Assembly: GCA_001873585.1 (NCBI GenBank)
Contig: MNZL01000136.1
Location: 1 to 37,373, forward strand
Length of the DNA stretch: 37,373 bases
Reading direction: 5' to 3'
Source of the DNA: Rhodobacterales bacterium CG2_30_65_12
Lineage (GTDB): Bacteria; Pseudomonadota; Alphaproteobacteria; Rhodobacterales; Rhodobacteraceae
A program made the translations under genes and the position numbers. The notes beneath the pieces are model-generated. The model was not told the DNA's origin. It was given only the letters and a program-made list of their open reading frames with translations, and did no database searches. Below, piece by piece: positions 25,111-32,990 of this stretch. How positions within the stretch are numbered: position 1 is the stretch's first letter; each line of letters begins with the position of its first letter.

Positions 25111-26628
25111 TTATTCGGCGGCATCGTCTTCTGTTTTCTGGCCATCGAGGATGATCGCGTTCGATACCAGCTGGTGCACCGAAACGATCGAGTCCATGTC
25201 GTAGCCATATTTCGGCATCACCTTGGAAAACTGCGTTTTGCAAATCGCGCAGATCGCCGCCATGTGGGTCACGCCATGCTGCTCGGTCGATTGCTGCAAC
25301 GCGGTCATCCGGGGTGCGGCTCCCTTGATGCGCAGATCCATCAGATCGTCGGTGAGCAGGCCGCCGCCACCACCACAGCACAGGGTGCTCTCGTGGATGG
25401 TGTCTTGCTCCATGTCGACGAAATTGTTGCAGACCGCCTTGATCACATTGCGCGGAATCTCGAACTGGCCACCGGGCATGTCGCCCATGCGCGAGCCACG
25501 GGCAACGTTGCAGCTATCGTGGAACGTAACCGTCATGTGGTCATTACGGGTTTTGTCGAGCGTGAGGTTGCCCTGCTGAATTTCATTCCAGGTAAATTCG
25601 AGAATGTGCTGCGGCACCGGGTAATTCGGATCGAGAAAATCCCAGGGGCCCGCGAGCGTGTTGAGGAACGAATAGGCGACGCGCCAGGCATGGCCACATT
25701 CACCAAAGATGATGCGCTTCACGCCGAGATCGAGCGCGGCCTTGCGGATGCGCTGACTGACCAGGCGCATGTTTTCATAATTGCCGATGAACAGGCCGAA
25801 GTTGGCCGCTTCCGAGGCGTAGGAGCTGAGCGTCCAGCTCACACCGGTCTGGTGGAACACCTTGGCATAACCGATGAGGCCGTCGATATGCGGCTCGGCG
25901 AAGAAATCGGCCGAGGGGGTCACGAGCAGGATGTCGGCGCCCTTCTCGTCGATCGGGATGCGCACAGACACGCCGGTATCGTCTTCGATATCCTCTTCGA
26001 GGTCTTCGAGGGTCGCCCTCAGCGCCTTGGGGTTGAGCCCAAGGTTGTTGCCGACGGTGTGAACCTTGCCGATGATCTCGTTGGAATATTTCATCCCGAT
26101 GCCGACAGCATCGAGGATGTCGCGCGCGGCCATGGTGATCTCGGCGGTGTCGATCCCGTAAGGGCAGAACACCGAGCAACGGCGGCACTCCGAGCACTGG
26201 TGGTAATAGGAATACCACTCCATGAGCACGTCTTCGGTAAGGTCACGCGCGCCGACGAGCCAGGGGAAATATTTGCCTGCGAAGGTAAAGTAGCGGCGAT
26301 AAACCGAGCGCAGCAGGTCTTGCCGGGCCACTGGCATGTTTTTCGGGTCGGCGGTGCCGAGAAAATAGTGGCACTTGTCGGTGCAGGCACCGCATTTCAC
26401 GCAGATATCGAGATAAACCTGGAAGGCGCGGTTTTTCCCCGCGAGCTCTTCCATCTTGGCCAGCGCCCTTTCCTTCCAGTCGGGCACCAGCTCGCCCGGA
26501 AAGCCGAGCGCCTTGTTATGCTCGGGTGAGGCGAGGAACGGCTGGAGGCCTTCCATCGCGCCCGGCTTGATGCACGGTGTCGCGGTCGGATAGGCGAGCT
26601 TGGGAACCTGGGTGTCGCCGTCAGCCAT
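25111..26628 (-). CDS. dsrK: DsrK, HdrD-like catalytic subunit of DsrMKJOP
   Basis: A 505-residue cytoplasmic Fe-S protein. Two ferredoxin sites are visible: C76, C79, C82, C86 and C145, C148, C151, C155. The C-terminal half has the CCG-type cysteines for a noncubane cluster (IIFGECGHAWR, HDSCN, STLCCGGGGG, AICAICKTQF), as in heterodisulfide reductase HdrD. It is thought to act on the disulfide or trisulfide of DsrC and to exchange electrons with DsrM. It follows dsrM by 3 bases. Confidence 0.94.
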   Translation of the reverse strand: MADGDTQVPKLAYPTATPCIKPGAMEGLQPFLASPEHNKALGFPGELVPDWKERALAKMEELAGKNRAFQVYLDICVKCGACTDKCHYFLGTADPKNMPVARQDLLRSVYRRYFTFAGKYFPWLVGARDLTEDVLMEWYSYYHQCSECRRCSVFCPYGIDTAEITMAARDILDAVGIGMKYSNEIIGKVHTVGNNLGLNPKALRATLEDLEEDIEDDTGVSVRIPIDEKGADILLVTPSADFFAEPHIDGLIGYAKVFHQTGVSWTLSSYASEAANFGLFIGNYENMRLVSQRIRKAALDLGVKRIIFGECGHAWRVAYSFLNTLAGPWDFLDPNYPVPQHILEFTWNEIQQGNLTLDKTRNDHMTVTFHDSCNVARGSRMGDMPGGQFEIPRNVIKAVCNNFVDMEQDTIHESTLCCGGGGGLLTDDLMDLRIKGAAPRMTALQQSTEQHGVTHMAAICAICKTQFSKVMPKYGYDMDSIVSVHQLVSNAIILDGQKTEDDAAE

Positions 26629-26631
26629 GGA

Positions 26632-27357
26632 TCACTTCTCCAGTTCGGCCGCCCAAGGGGCGATGTGGCGCTGTTCGCGCGGGTTGTCGACCTGGTTGCG
26701 CGAGGGGCTGAAAAACAGGCCCGGCGCATGCAGGAGCTTCGAGATCGGGAAGATGATCATCAGGGTGATCACCAGCGCGAGATGAACAAGGATCACCAGA
26801 TCGCTCGGCAGGGTGCCGATACGGAAGGTCCAGAGCCCCGACATGAACACCTTGACGGCGACAACATCGGTGTGAGCGACGAATTTCATCATCAGGCCCG
26901 ACAGGCCGATGGCCACGATCAGGGCAAGGATCAGGTGATCGGACGGGTTCGAGATGTAGCGAACGCGATCGACCAGAAAGCGGCGCGCCCAGAGGCCAAG
27001 CAGGCCCAGCACCATGGCGAAACCGGCATATTTGCCAAACGGCTGAAGGAAGTCGAGCAGCCAGGGCGTGTTGCCGGGAATGGTGTAGCGCAAGTGCCGG
27101 ATGATCACGAGCCACAAAGCCATGTGGAAGGTCCAGCCAAACAGCCAGATCCACTTGTTCGATTTGAACAGGCTTTCGAAAAAGATCACCTCGCGCGCCA
27201 TCCGCAGCACCACGCCGGATTGTGTGGTGGGGGCTGGGGTGGTCGGGATTTTCAGGGGTGCGGGCGTCACTGCATACTTGCGGATCTTCGCCGCGACACC
27301 GACGACGAGCAGCGCCGTCGCCATATAGAACAGCAATGCGTAGATCGTGGACAGCAC
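26632..27357 (-). CDS. dsrM: DsrM, NarI-like cytochrome b subunit of DsrMKJOP
   Basis: A 241-residue membrane protein with five to six hydrophobic helices, beginning IYALLFYMATALLVVGVAA. Histidines inside the helices (FGWTFHMALWL, VIIRHLRY, LVILVHLALV) are candidate heme b ligands, as in NarI. It passes electrons between DsrK and quinone. The start is a GTG at 27357, 6 bases from GGGAGGAG; the longer frame up to 27453 runs through an intergenic hairpin and was rejected. The length matches the short DsrM of sulfur oxidisers. Confidence 0.92.
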   Translation of the reverse strand: MLSTIYALLFYMATALLVVGVAAKIRKYAVTPAPLKIPTTPAPTTQSGVVLRMAREVIFFESLFKSNKWIWLFGWTFHMALWLVIIRHLRYTIPGNTPWLLDFLQPFGKYAGFAMVLGLLGLWARRFLVDRVRYISNPSDHLILALIVAIGLSGLMMKFVAHTDVVAVKVFMSGLWTFRIGTLPSDLVILVHLALVITLMIIFPISKLLHAPGLFFSPSRNQVDNPREQRHIAPWAAELEK

Positions 27358-27420
27358 GCGGACTCCTCCCCTGGTTTGCCCGGAAGGTCTTGCTTCAGGG
27401 CATCGGCAGATTTTCTGGAT

Positions 27421-27451
27421 GCTCTGACGGCCGACGTGACGCCGCCAGAGC
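27421..27451 (-). other. Intercistronic hairpin between dsrC and dsrM
   Basis: GCTCTGACGGC at 27421-27431 and GCCGCCAGAGC at 27441-27451 form an 11-base stem with a 9-base loop. Read as minus-strand RNA the one irregular pair is a G-U wobble, while on the plus strand it would be an A-C mismatch, so the structure fits the dsr transcript. There is no T-run. It is a candidate mRNA-stabilising or processing hairpin after dsrC. Confidence 0.5.
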
Positions 27452-27470
27452 ACAGTTTCGGATTTGCGGA

Positions 27471-27803
27471 TCAGACGCAGCCGGTCGGCTTGGGCAGGCC
27501 GGCGATCTTGCAGGCCTGTTTCGCCGGACCGTAGGGAAACAGCTCGTACATGTACTTGTTGTTGCCCTTGTCGGGACCCATCGACTTCTTCGCCGCCTTG
27601 ATGAGCACGCGGACGGCCGGGGCGATCTGATACTCTTCGTAGTAGTCGCGCAGAAAGTTCACCACTTCCCAGCGGTCATCGGTCATCTCCAGCTCCTCGT
27701 TCTTGGCGATTATTTCCGCCAGTTCCGGGGACCATTCCGAGAGGTTGGTGATGTAGCCTTCTTCGTCGCAGGCAACGGACTGACCGTTCACTTCGTATGC
27801 CAT
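27471..27803 (-). CDS. dsrC: DsrC, sulfur-carrier substrate protein
   Basis: A 110-residue DsrC/TusE-family protein. Both redox cysteines of true DsrC are present in the C-terminal arm: C98 (KQACKIAG) and C109 (PTGCV, the penultimate residue). TusE proteins keep only the last one. Persulfidated DsrC, loaded by DsrEFH, is the substrate of DsrAB in the oxidising direction; the resulting disulfide forms are handled by DsrK. It lies 30 bases after dsrH and is followed by a 113-base gap with a hairpin, which may give it its own mRNA level. Confidence 0.95.
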   Translation of the reverse strand: MAYEVNGQSVACDEEGYITNLSEWSPELAEIIAKNEELEMTDDRWEVVNFLRDYYEEYQIAPAVRVLIKAAKKSMGPDKGNNKYMYELFPYGPAKQACKIAGLPKPTGCV

Positions 27804-27833
27804 CGTTCGCTTTCCTTCAGTTTGCTTCTTGCT

Positions 27834-28142
27834 TCAGAGCCAGGCTTGCGTGCGGTCGTGCTTGGCGACCAGGGCCACAAACCCATCGTAGTCGACACCC
27901 TCGATCCCGTCGATAAGACGATCAGCGTCGAACCCGCGCGCCGCGAGATCGGGCGACAACACATAGAGCGACACGTTGTTGCCGAACTCTTCAATGATTT
28001 CGGTCAAACCAGTGCCGCCAAGCCCGCCATAAACGCCGTCTTCAATCATGAGAACAGCATCGCCGGCCTTGGCATGGTTCAGGCAGCTCACGAGCGCCTG
28101 GGTGGCGAAGGGCGATTTGTTTACCGTGTGAAGCGTAGACAT
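27834..28142 (-). CDS. dsrH: DsrH, subunit of the DsrEFH sulfurtransferase
   Basis: A 102-residue TusB/DsrH-family protein. The conserved cysteine is C20 (ALVSCLNHAKAGD), the position known from A. vinosum DsrH. It forms the hexameric DsrE2F2H2 complex that takes sulfur from TusA and passes it to DsrC in the cytoplasm. It starts 13 bases after dsrF with a GGGAGGGG ribosome site. Confidence 0.93.
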   Translation of the reverse strand: MSTLHTVNKSPFATQALVSCLNHAKAGDAVLMIEDGVYGGLGGTGLTEIIEEFGNNVSLYVLSPDLAARGFDADRLIDGIEGVDYDGFVALVAKHDRTQAWL

Positions 28143-28155
28143 TTCTTCCCCTCCC

Positions 28156-28563
28156 TCAGAAGCTCAGCACGACGTCGGCGTCGGCCATGACGTCGGCCAT
28201 TTCAGCCCGGCTGATAACGTGGATCGCGGGTTTCTCCGCCCAATCGTCATCCTCGTCTTCATAAACGATCTCCATGAGATCGTCCTCGCTGAGCCCCCGT
28301 TCTTCCAGGCTTTCGCGCTCGACGAACAGCTTCTGCACGTCGTAATCGCCAAGGGCCCGGAACGTCGGCGAGAAATTCTTCACGCCGATCCCGTCGGTAT
28401 TCTGGCCGTTGGTGAGCTGGAACACCCCATCATCCACGAACGCCAGAGACACATCCTGCTCGAAAGCGGCGCCGATCAGGACCACCTCGAGGCTTTCAAG
28501 GGCGTAGATCGTGCCGTAGGGCGCGCGGCGGTTCAGGTAGAGGAACTTTTTCACATCAGACAT
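28156..28563 (-). CDS. dsrF: DsrF, subunit of the DsrEFH sulfurtransferase
   Basis: A 135-residue TusC/DsrF-family protein beginning MSDVKKFLYLNRRAPYGTIY. It has no cysteine at all, in line with a structural rather than sulfur-carrying role. An acidic run (EDEDDDW) lies near residue 105. It follows dsrE by 14 bases with GGGAGGAG upstream of the ATG. Confidence 0.93.
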   Translation of the reverse strand: MSDVKKFLYLNRRAPYGTIYALESLEVVLIGAAFEQDVSLAFVDDGVFQLTNGQNTDGIGVKNFSPTFRALGDYDVQKLFVERESLEERGLSEDDLMEIVYEDEDDDWAEKPAIHVISRAEMADVMADADVVLSF

Positions 28564-28577
28564 TCTCGCTCCTCCCG

Positions 28578-28970
28578 TCAGTCGCCGAAGGTCACCAGAC
28601 GGTCAGTCTGGATTCCCATTTCGATCAGTTGGCCAAGGCCCGAGATGCGAAAGCCCTCGGCGAGGTTGTTGGCATCCTTGCCCTGGCGCGTGGCTTCGTT
28701 TTCGTCAAGCATACCCCGGCGCTGAGCCGCGGCGATGCAGACGACGAGATCGACGCCGTGATCCTTGGCGAGCGCCGTCCAGTTTCTCTGGATGTGGCGC
28801 TCGTCCTGCGGCGGCACCGAAAGGCGCGTCGCAACGTTTACACCGTCGTGGTAGAAAAACACCCGCGGCACCTCGTGGCCGGCCGCAAGCGCGGCCGTCA
28901 CGAATTTGTAAGCCGAGTCCGCAGCCTGGTGCGTATACGGCCCTTCGGAAACGAGAACTCCGATTTTCAC
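28578..28970 (-). CDS. dsrE: DsrE, active subunit of the DsrEFH sulfurtransferase
   Basis: A 130-residue TusD/DsrE-family protein. The active cysteine is C78 (DLVVCIAAAQRRG), exactly the position that binds sulfur in A. vinosum DsrE. It accepts sulfane sulfur from TusA and hands it on to DsrC. The start is a GTG at 28970 preceded by GGGGAGGGG. True dsrE with dsrF and dsrH is a marker of sulfur-oxidising rather than sulfate-reducing Dsr systems. Confidence 0.95.
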   Translation of the reverse strand: MKIGVLVSEGPYTHQAADSAYKFVTAALAAGHEVPRVFFYHDGVNVATRLSVPPQDERHIQRNWTALAKDHGVDLVVCIAAAQRRGMLDENEATRQGKDANNLAEGFRISGLGQLIEMGIQTDRLVTFGD

Positions 28971-28994
28971 TTCTTTTCCCCTCCCCTGGAAATC

Positions 28995-30077
28995 CTAGAA
29001 GTGGACGTGCGCCGACATGTTCATCGTCTTGCGCGCGCCGGTCCAGGTGTCGAGGTGATGCTTGGTGAAGGCGAGGCCGGTCTTCTCGAAGAACCGGTTC
29101 CAGCCGATCCGCTCGATCCACTCGCCCACGCGCTCCCAATGCTTCGCGTCGGCCTTGTAGGTGTCGACGATCTTGCGAACAATCACGGCAACTTCGGGCC
29201 AGTGCGGCGGGTTGTTGGGCAGGTTTGCCACGGCGAGCTTGTGGAAGGTCGGCTTTGAGCGCGCGTTCGAGTGCTTGCCGCCCACCCAGATCGCGATCTT
29301 GGTCGATTCCTTGCCGTTGATCTGCATCGGCGGGCAGGGCGGGTAACAGGCGCCGCACGCCACGCATTTCTTTTCGTCGACTTCCAGCGACGGCTTGCCG
29401 TTGACCATCGCCGGGCGGATCGCCGCCACCGGGCAACGGGCCACGACGGCGGGGCGCTCACAGACGTTGGCGACGAGATCGTGGTTGATGCGCGGCGGCT
29501 TGGTGTATTGCACGTTGACAGCGATATCGCCCTGGCCGCCGCAGTTGATCTGGCAGCACGAGGTGGTGATGCGCACGCGGTTCGGCATCTTTTCCTGCAC
29601 GAACTCGCTGTAGAGCGTGTCCATCAGCGATTTTACCACCCCCGAGGCGTCGGTGCCGGGGATGTCGCAGTGCAGCCAGCCCTGGGTGTGCGAGATCATC
29701 GACACCGAGGCGCCGGTGCCGCCCACCGGGAAGCCTTCGCTTTCCAGCTTCTCGATCAGCGGCGCAACCTTGGCTTCGTCCGCCACCATGAATTCGATGT
29801 TGGAGCGGGTGGTGAATCGCACATGGCCATCGGCGAATTGATCGCCAATGTCGGCCAGTTTACGGATCGTAAACACGTCCATCTGGCGCTGTGTGCCGGC
29901 GCGAACGGTCCAGATTTCATCGCCCGATTTAGACACGTGGTGCAGCACACCAACGCGCGGACGTTCATGCCAGTCCCAGTTGCCATAGTTGGCTTTCATC
30001 ACCGGATGCATAAACGGAAACGGATCCGGAACGCCGACTTCATCGGGGATACGGGGCTTATCGGCTTGCTGATTCAT
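28995..30077 (-). CDS. dsrB: Dissimilatory sulfite reductase beta subunit DsrB (oxidative type)
   Basis: A 360-residue siroheme Fe-S protein. The cluster/siroheme region shows ITTSCCQINCGGQGDIA (C174, C175, C179) with C206 and C215 in VCERPAVVARCP. The inserted ferredoxin domain has C238, C241, C244 and C248 (CVACGACYPPCP). With DsrA it forms the alpha2-beta2 enzyme that, in this gene context, oxidises DsrC-bound sulfur to sulfite in the cytoplasm. The ATG at 30077 is preceded by GGGAGGAAA; the longer frame into dsrA was rejected. The gap to dsrA is 70 bases. Confidence 0.96.
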   Translation of the reverse strand: MNQQADKPRIPDEVGVPDPFPFMHPVMKANYGNWDWHERPRVGVLHHVSKSGDEIWTVRAGTQRQMDVFTIRKLADIGDQFADGHVRFTTRSNIEFMVADEAKVAPLIEKLESEGFPVGGTGASVSMISHTQGWLHCDIPGTDASGVVKSLMDTLYSEFVQEKMPNRVRITTSCCQINCGGQGDIAVNVQYTKPPRINHDLVANVCERPAVVARCPVAAIRPAMVNGKPSLEVDEKKCVACGACYPPCPPMQINGKESTKIAIWVGGKHSNARSKPTFHKLAVANLPNNPPHWPEVAVIVRKIVDTYKADAKHWERVGEWIERIGWNRFFEKTGLAFTKHHLDTWTGARKTMNMSAHVHF

Positions 30078-30147
30078 GCTTTTCCTCCCAACCCACGCCG
30101 CCCTTGGGCGGTCGCGGGACCAGTTAAACTTTGATGGTCGGCGTCGA

Positions 30148-31425
30148 TCACTCGGCGCTGAGCTGAGCTTCTTTGGCCTTGCGGGCAAACCACTTGGCGG
30201 CTTCTTCGTCGAAGTCGTCGGTGCGGACATAGGACGAGGTGCGCGGGTGGTTGACCATGTTCGGGTCGGGCTCGACGCCAACCGCCTCGATGAAGGCGGG
30301 CAGGCCGATCCGGTCGATCGTCTCACCGACGCGCTCGTGCTCGAGGGCGTTATCGGCAAAGAACTCGATCATGGTCTCGCCAAACTCTTCGAGGCGCTCG
30401 AAGTCTTCGTCGGATTCGAGCTTCATGAACGGGATGATCATGGTGCCCATCAGGTCGCCAACCTTGAGCGAACGCTTGCCGCCGATCAGGATTGAAACGC
30501 CCTTGTCATCGCCCGGCGAGAGTGCCTTCGTCATGACGTTGATGCAGTGCATGCAGCGCACGCAGGACTGGTTGTCGATCTCGAGGGTGTCATCGTCGTT
30601 GAGCGAGATCGCGCGGGTCGGGCACATCGAAACAACGGTGTCGATCGTGTATTTGCGGCCAACCTTGGCAACGTGCTCTTTCACCTTCTCCTGGTCGATC
30701 TTGATGTCGTCGCGCCAGGTGCCGATCACCGCGAAGTCGGCGCGGTGGATGGCGTTCACGCAGTCGTTGCCGCAGCCCGAGAACTTGAACTTGAACTTGT
30801 AGGGCAGCGACGGGCGGTGCATCTCGTCGAGGAAGGCGTTGATCATCGTGCGGTGGGCGCGAACCTCGTCGAAGCACGATTGTTCGCAACGGGCATGGCC
30901 GACGCAGCTCATCGCGGTCCGCAGCGCCGGGCCGGCGCCGCCGAGGTCGAAGCCAAGCTCGTTGAGCTCGTCAAACGCCGGCTGGACCGCATCCGACGCG
31001 CAGCCTTGGAACATGATATCGCCCGACTGGCCGTGGAAGGCGATCAGGCCCGAGCCGTGCCGCTCCCAGATGTCGGCCATCTTGCGCAGCAGATCGGTGG
31101 TGTAGTGGAAGCCGGCGGGGGGCATGATTCGCAGGGTGTGAAATTCTTTCGAGGCCGGATACTTGGCGGCGACTTCCGAGAAACGGGGGATGATGCCGCC
31201 GCCGTAGCCGAAGACCGAGATCGCGCCGCCTTTCCAGAAGCCGATCTTTTCCTCGTAGGAATGTTCGAGCTGGCCGAGCAGGTCGTTCATCATCTCACGG
31301 TTATTCGGCGCTCCTTCATCACGCAGCCGCTTGATGCCGGTCACGAAGCTCGGCCATTTGCCGCCTTCGAGCTCGTCGAGCATCGGGGTCGGGTGCTGAG
31401 CCTTGTTGGTCGAGTCGTCTTTCAT
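30148..31425 (-). CDS. dsrA: Dissimilatory sulfite reductase alpha subunit DsrA (oxidative type)
   Basis: A 425-residue siroheme protein and first gene of the long minus-strand operon. C174-x5-C180 (CVGHARC) and C218-x3-C222 (CGNDC) are the ligands of the siroheme-coupled 4Fe-4S cluster. The ferredoxin domain has C268 with C288, C291 and C294 (CVRCMHC). The oxidative assignment comes from the neighbours (dsrEFH, dsrL, soeABC; no dsrD) and not from a tree, which I could not compute. The ATG is 5 bases from GGGAGGA. Upstream lies a roughly 130-base leader after a candidate promoter. Confidence 0.96.
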   Translation of the reverse strand: MKDDSTNKAQHPTPMLDELEGGKWPSFVTGIKRLRDEGAPNNREMMNDLLGQLEHSYEEKIGFWKGGAISVFGYGGGIIPRFSEVAAKYPASKEFHTLRIMPPAGFHYTTDLLRKMADIWERHGSGLIAFHGQSGDIMFQGCASDAVQPAFDELNELGFDLGGAGPALRTAMSCVGHARCEQSCFDEVRAHRTMINAFLDEMHRPSLPYKFKFKFSGCGNDCVNAIHRADFAVIGTWRDDIKIDQEKVKEHVAKVGRKYTIDTVVSMCPTRAISLNDDDTLEIDNQSCVRCMHCINVMTKALSPGDDKGVSILIGGKRSLKVGDLMGTMIIPFMKLESDEDFERLEEFGETMIEFFADNALEHERVGETIDRIGLPAFIEAVGVEPDPNMVNHPRTSSYVRTDDFDEEAAKWFARKAKEAQLSAE

Positions 31426-31560
31426 GTGATCCTCCCTGAAAGGTGTTCGCGCTGATGGCCATTCGACCGAATTCTCCGGTCAGTCGGGAACAAAAAGTAT
31501 GCGCACATTCCTCCAAATCGCATACCCTTTTGATGCCCGCTGACGAACGAGATTGCTATT

Positions 31561-31590
31561 AATCTACACATCCTGATAATCGAATGTAAA
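31561..31590 (-). promoter_or_regulatory. Candidate dsrA promoter with overlapping operator
   Basis: An inverted repeat ACATCC-N8-GAATGT occupies 31568-31587. On the minus strand TTTACA (31590-31585) and TAGATT (31566-31561), 18 bases apart, make a plausible promoter, so the repeat fills the space between -35 and -10 as a repressor site would. The same 30-base arrangement is found before soeA. Transcription would start near 31553, giving dsrA a long leader. The repeat is also upstream of the divergent dioxygenase operon and could control both. Confidence 0.55.
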
Positions 31591-31674
31591 AGAAAAAAGT
31601 TGCTGCAGATGCAAAAGAAACCTCAGAATATTACCGACAAAAATGCTCGGGTTATTTGAGGGGTGGAGGAAACG

Positions 31675-32577
31675 GTGATAAACATGCGAGAACGCAAGGG
31701 CTTTTCTTGGCAGACCCATAAAGCCGATGATTTCTATCGGGTATGGCGCGAGGCTCGGCTGGAAGCCGCCGAGGCCGCTCAGACGGTCGGTTTCGTCGAG
31801 ATTTCCGACTTGGCGAACCCCTCCGAGGCGGAAAAATCGGAACTTATCCGGCGCTGCAACGCAGCGAATCTGGCCCTTTATCACGCGCCTGATTCTTCCG
31901 GTCAACGCGACAAATTGCGCGCCTTCGCCGAGGCGATGGGGCTCAGAATCGCCGAGAAGCATCGCTCGGCAGGGGGCGACGGGATCGTGGCGCTACGCCA
32001 GAGCGATGCGCCGAGCCAGAAGGGCTACCTTCCCTACTCCAAGCACAAGATGAACTGGCACACCGACGGCTATTACAACGCGCCCGAGGAGCGAATCAGC
32101 GCCATGGTGCTGCATACCGCAGTGCCGGCGGACGACGGAGGATCGAATCAGTTTCTCGACCACACCATCGCCTTCATCCGGCTGATGGACGAAAACCCCG
32201 ACTACGCGGCGGCGCTGATGCACCCGGAAGCGATGACGATTCCGGCCAACGAGGAAGAAGGCAGCTACCGCCCGCCCTCGGTTGGCCCGGTGTTTTTTGC
32301 CGATGCCGAAACCCAGGCGTTGCAGATGCGCTACACCGCGCGGACCCGCAGCATCGAGTGGCGCGACGATCCGCTCACCCGCGAAGCCATCGCGTTTCTG
32401 CAAACAACCCTTGAAAAGCCCGATCCCCTGACGATCTCTCTGAGGTTCGAGGCGGGGCAGGGTGTGCTGTGCAACAACGTTCTGCATGACCGGACCGGGT
32501 TTGACACCGAAGCCCGGGCTTTCAGCCCGCGCATCGTCTACCGCGTCCGGTTCCACAACCGCGTGAAAGGAAGCTGA
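31675..32577 (+). CDS. TauD/TfdA-family Fe(II)/2-oxoglutarate dioxygenase
   Basis: About 300 residues. Counting from the internal ATG at 31684, H126 and D128 (MNWHTDGYY) and H268 (NNVLHDRTGF) form the 2-His-1-carboxylate iron site and R283 (SPRIVYRVRF) should bind 2-oxoglutarate, so the enzyme looks active. The GTG at 31675 is 5 bases from GGAGG and is the preferred start; the ATG at 31684 is the alternative. It is divergent from dsrA and begins an operon with two small genes and cysG. Family members attack taurine, alkylsulfonates, sulfate esters and carnitine-like compounds, so a sulfur substrate is tempting but unproven. It could also modify a Dsr component or cofactor. Confidence 0.8.
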   Translation: MINMRERKGFSWQTHKADDFYRVWREARLEAAEAAQTVGFVEISDLANPSEAEKSELIRRCNAANLALYHAPDSSGQRDKLRAFAEAMGLRIAEKHRSAGGDGIVALRQSDAPSQKGYLPYSKHKMNWHTDGYYNAPEERISAMVLHTAVPADDGGSNQFLDHTIAFIRLMDENPDYAAALMHPEAMTIPANEEEGSYRPPSVGPVFFADAETQALQMRYTARTRSIEWRDDPLTREAIAFLQTTLEKPDPLTISLRFEAGQGVLCNNVLHDRTGFDTEARAFSPRIVYRVRFHNRVKGS

Positions 32578-32578
32578 C

Positions 32579-32791
32579 ATGACCGAGACAAACCACGCCC
32601 GCCTGAGCGATCTGATCATCGGACACCCGGAGGTGAAGAGCTTTGCCGAGCTTGAAAAGCTGGTGGCCCATGCCGCCGAAAGCGGGATCATGCACCTTGA
32701 GTTTGATCTCAAGCCCGATTTCCGCGATACCCCGAAAAAGTGGGAATGGCTGCTCGAGGCGTCGTTTACCCGGGGGCTGCGCTATGAGTGA
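32579..32791 (+). CDS. Small conserved-looking protein of unknown function
   Basis: A 70-residue acidic protein beginning MTETNHARLSDLIIGHPEVK. It has no cysteine, signal peptide or membrane segment. The sequence suggests mostly helix with a central LEFDLKPDFRDTPKKWEW stretch. It starts one base after the stop of the dioxygenase gene and overlaps the next gene by 8 bases, so it is a real coupled gene rather than a chance frame. I do not recognise the family. Placed between the dioxygenase and cysG, it may be an accessory to either. Confidence 0.65.
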   Translation: MTETNHARLSDLIIGHPEVKSFAELEKLVAHAAESGIMHLEFDLKPDFRDTPKKWEWLLEASFTRGLRYE

Positions 32792-32990
32792 CAACTTGCG
32801 CGAGATCGCCAATTACGAATTGCCCTACAGCCGCAAAGCGGAGCTGCGCGAAATAACGTTTGATGGCGGTATGAAGATGCTGCGGCTGATCCTGCGCGAA
32901 GGCCGCCGGATCACTCAGGTGGACCTTGACGCCGACAGCGCCGCCGCGCTCTCGGACGCGATGGGCGATTGGGCAAGGCTGAACTCCTGA
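32784..32990 (+). CDS. Small protein of unknown function preceding cysG
   Basis: A 68-residue protein beginning MSDNLREIANYELPYSRKA. It appears to be one beta-rich unit (ELREITFDGGMKMLRLILRE, RRITQVDLDADSAAAL) with no cysteine or export signal. The ATG overlaps the end of the preceding small gene by 8 bases, and its stop shares one base with the cysG start (TGATG). This tight packing supports translation together with cysG. I cannot name its family or role. Confidence 0.65.
   Translation: MSDNLREIANYELPYSRKAELREITFDGGMKMLRLILREGRRITQVDLDADSAAALSDAMGDWARLNS

Noticed and set aside
24364..26529. 721-residue plus-strand open frame
   Set aside because: Antisense to dsrL and dsrK, a product of high GC at third positions; no ribosome site or family match.
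9239..31425. A sulfate-reducing (reductive) Dsr system
   Set aside because: dsrD, aprAB and sat are not seen, while dsrL, dsrEFH and soeABC are present, which is the oxidative set.
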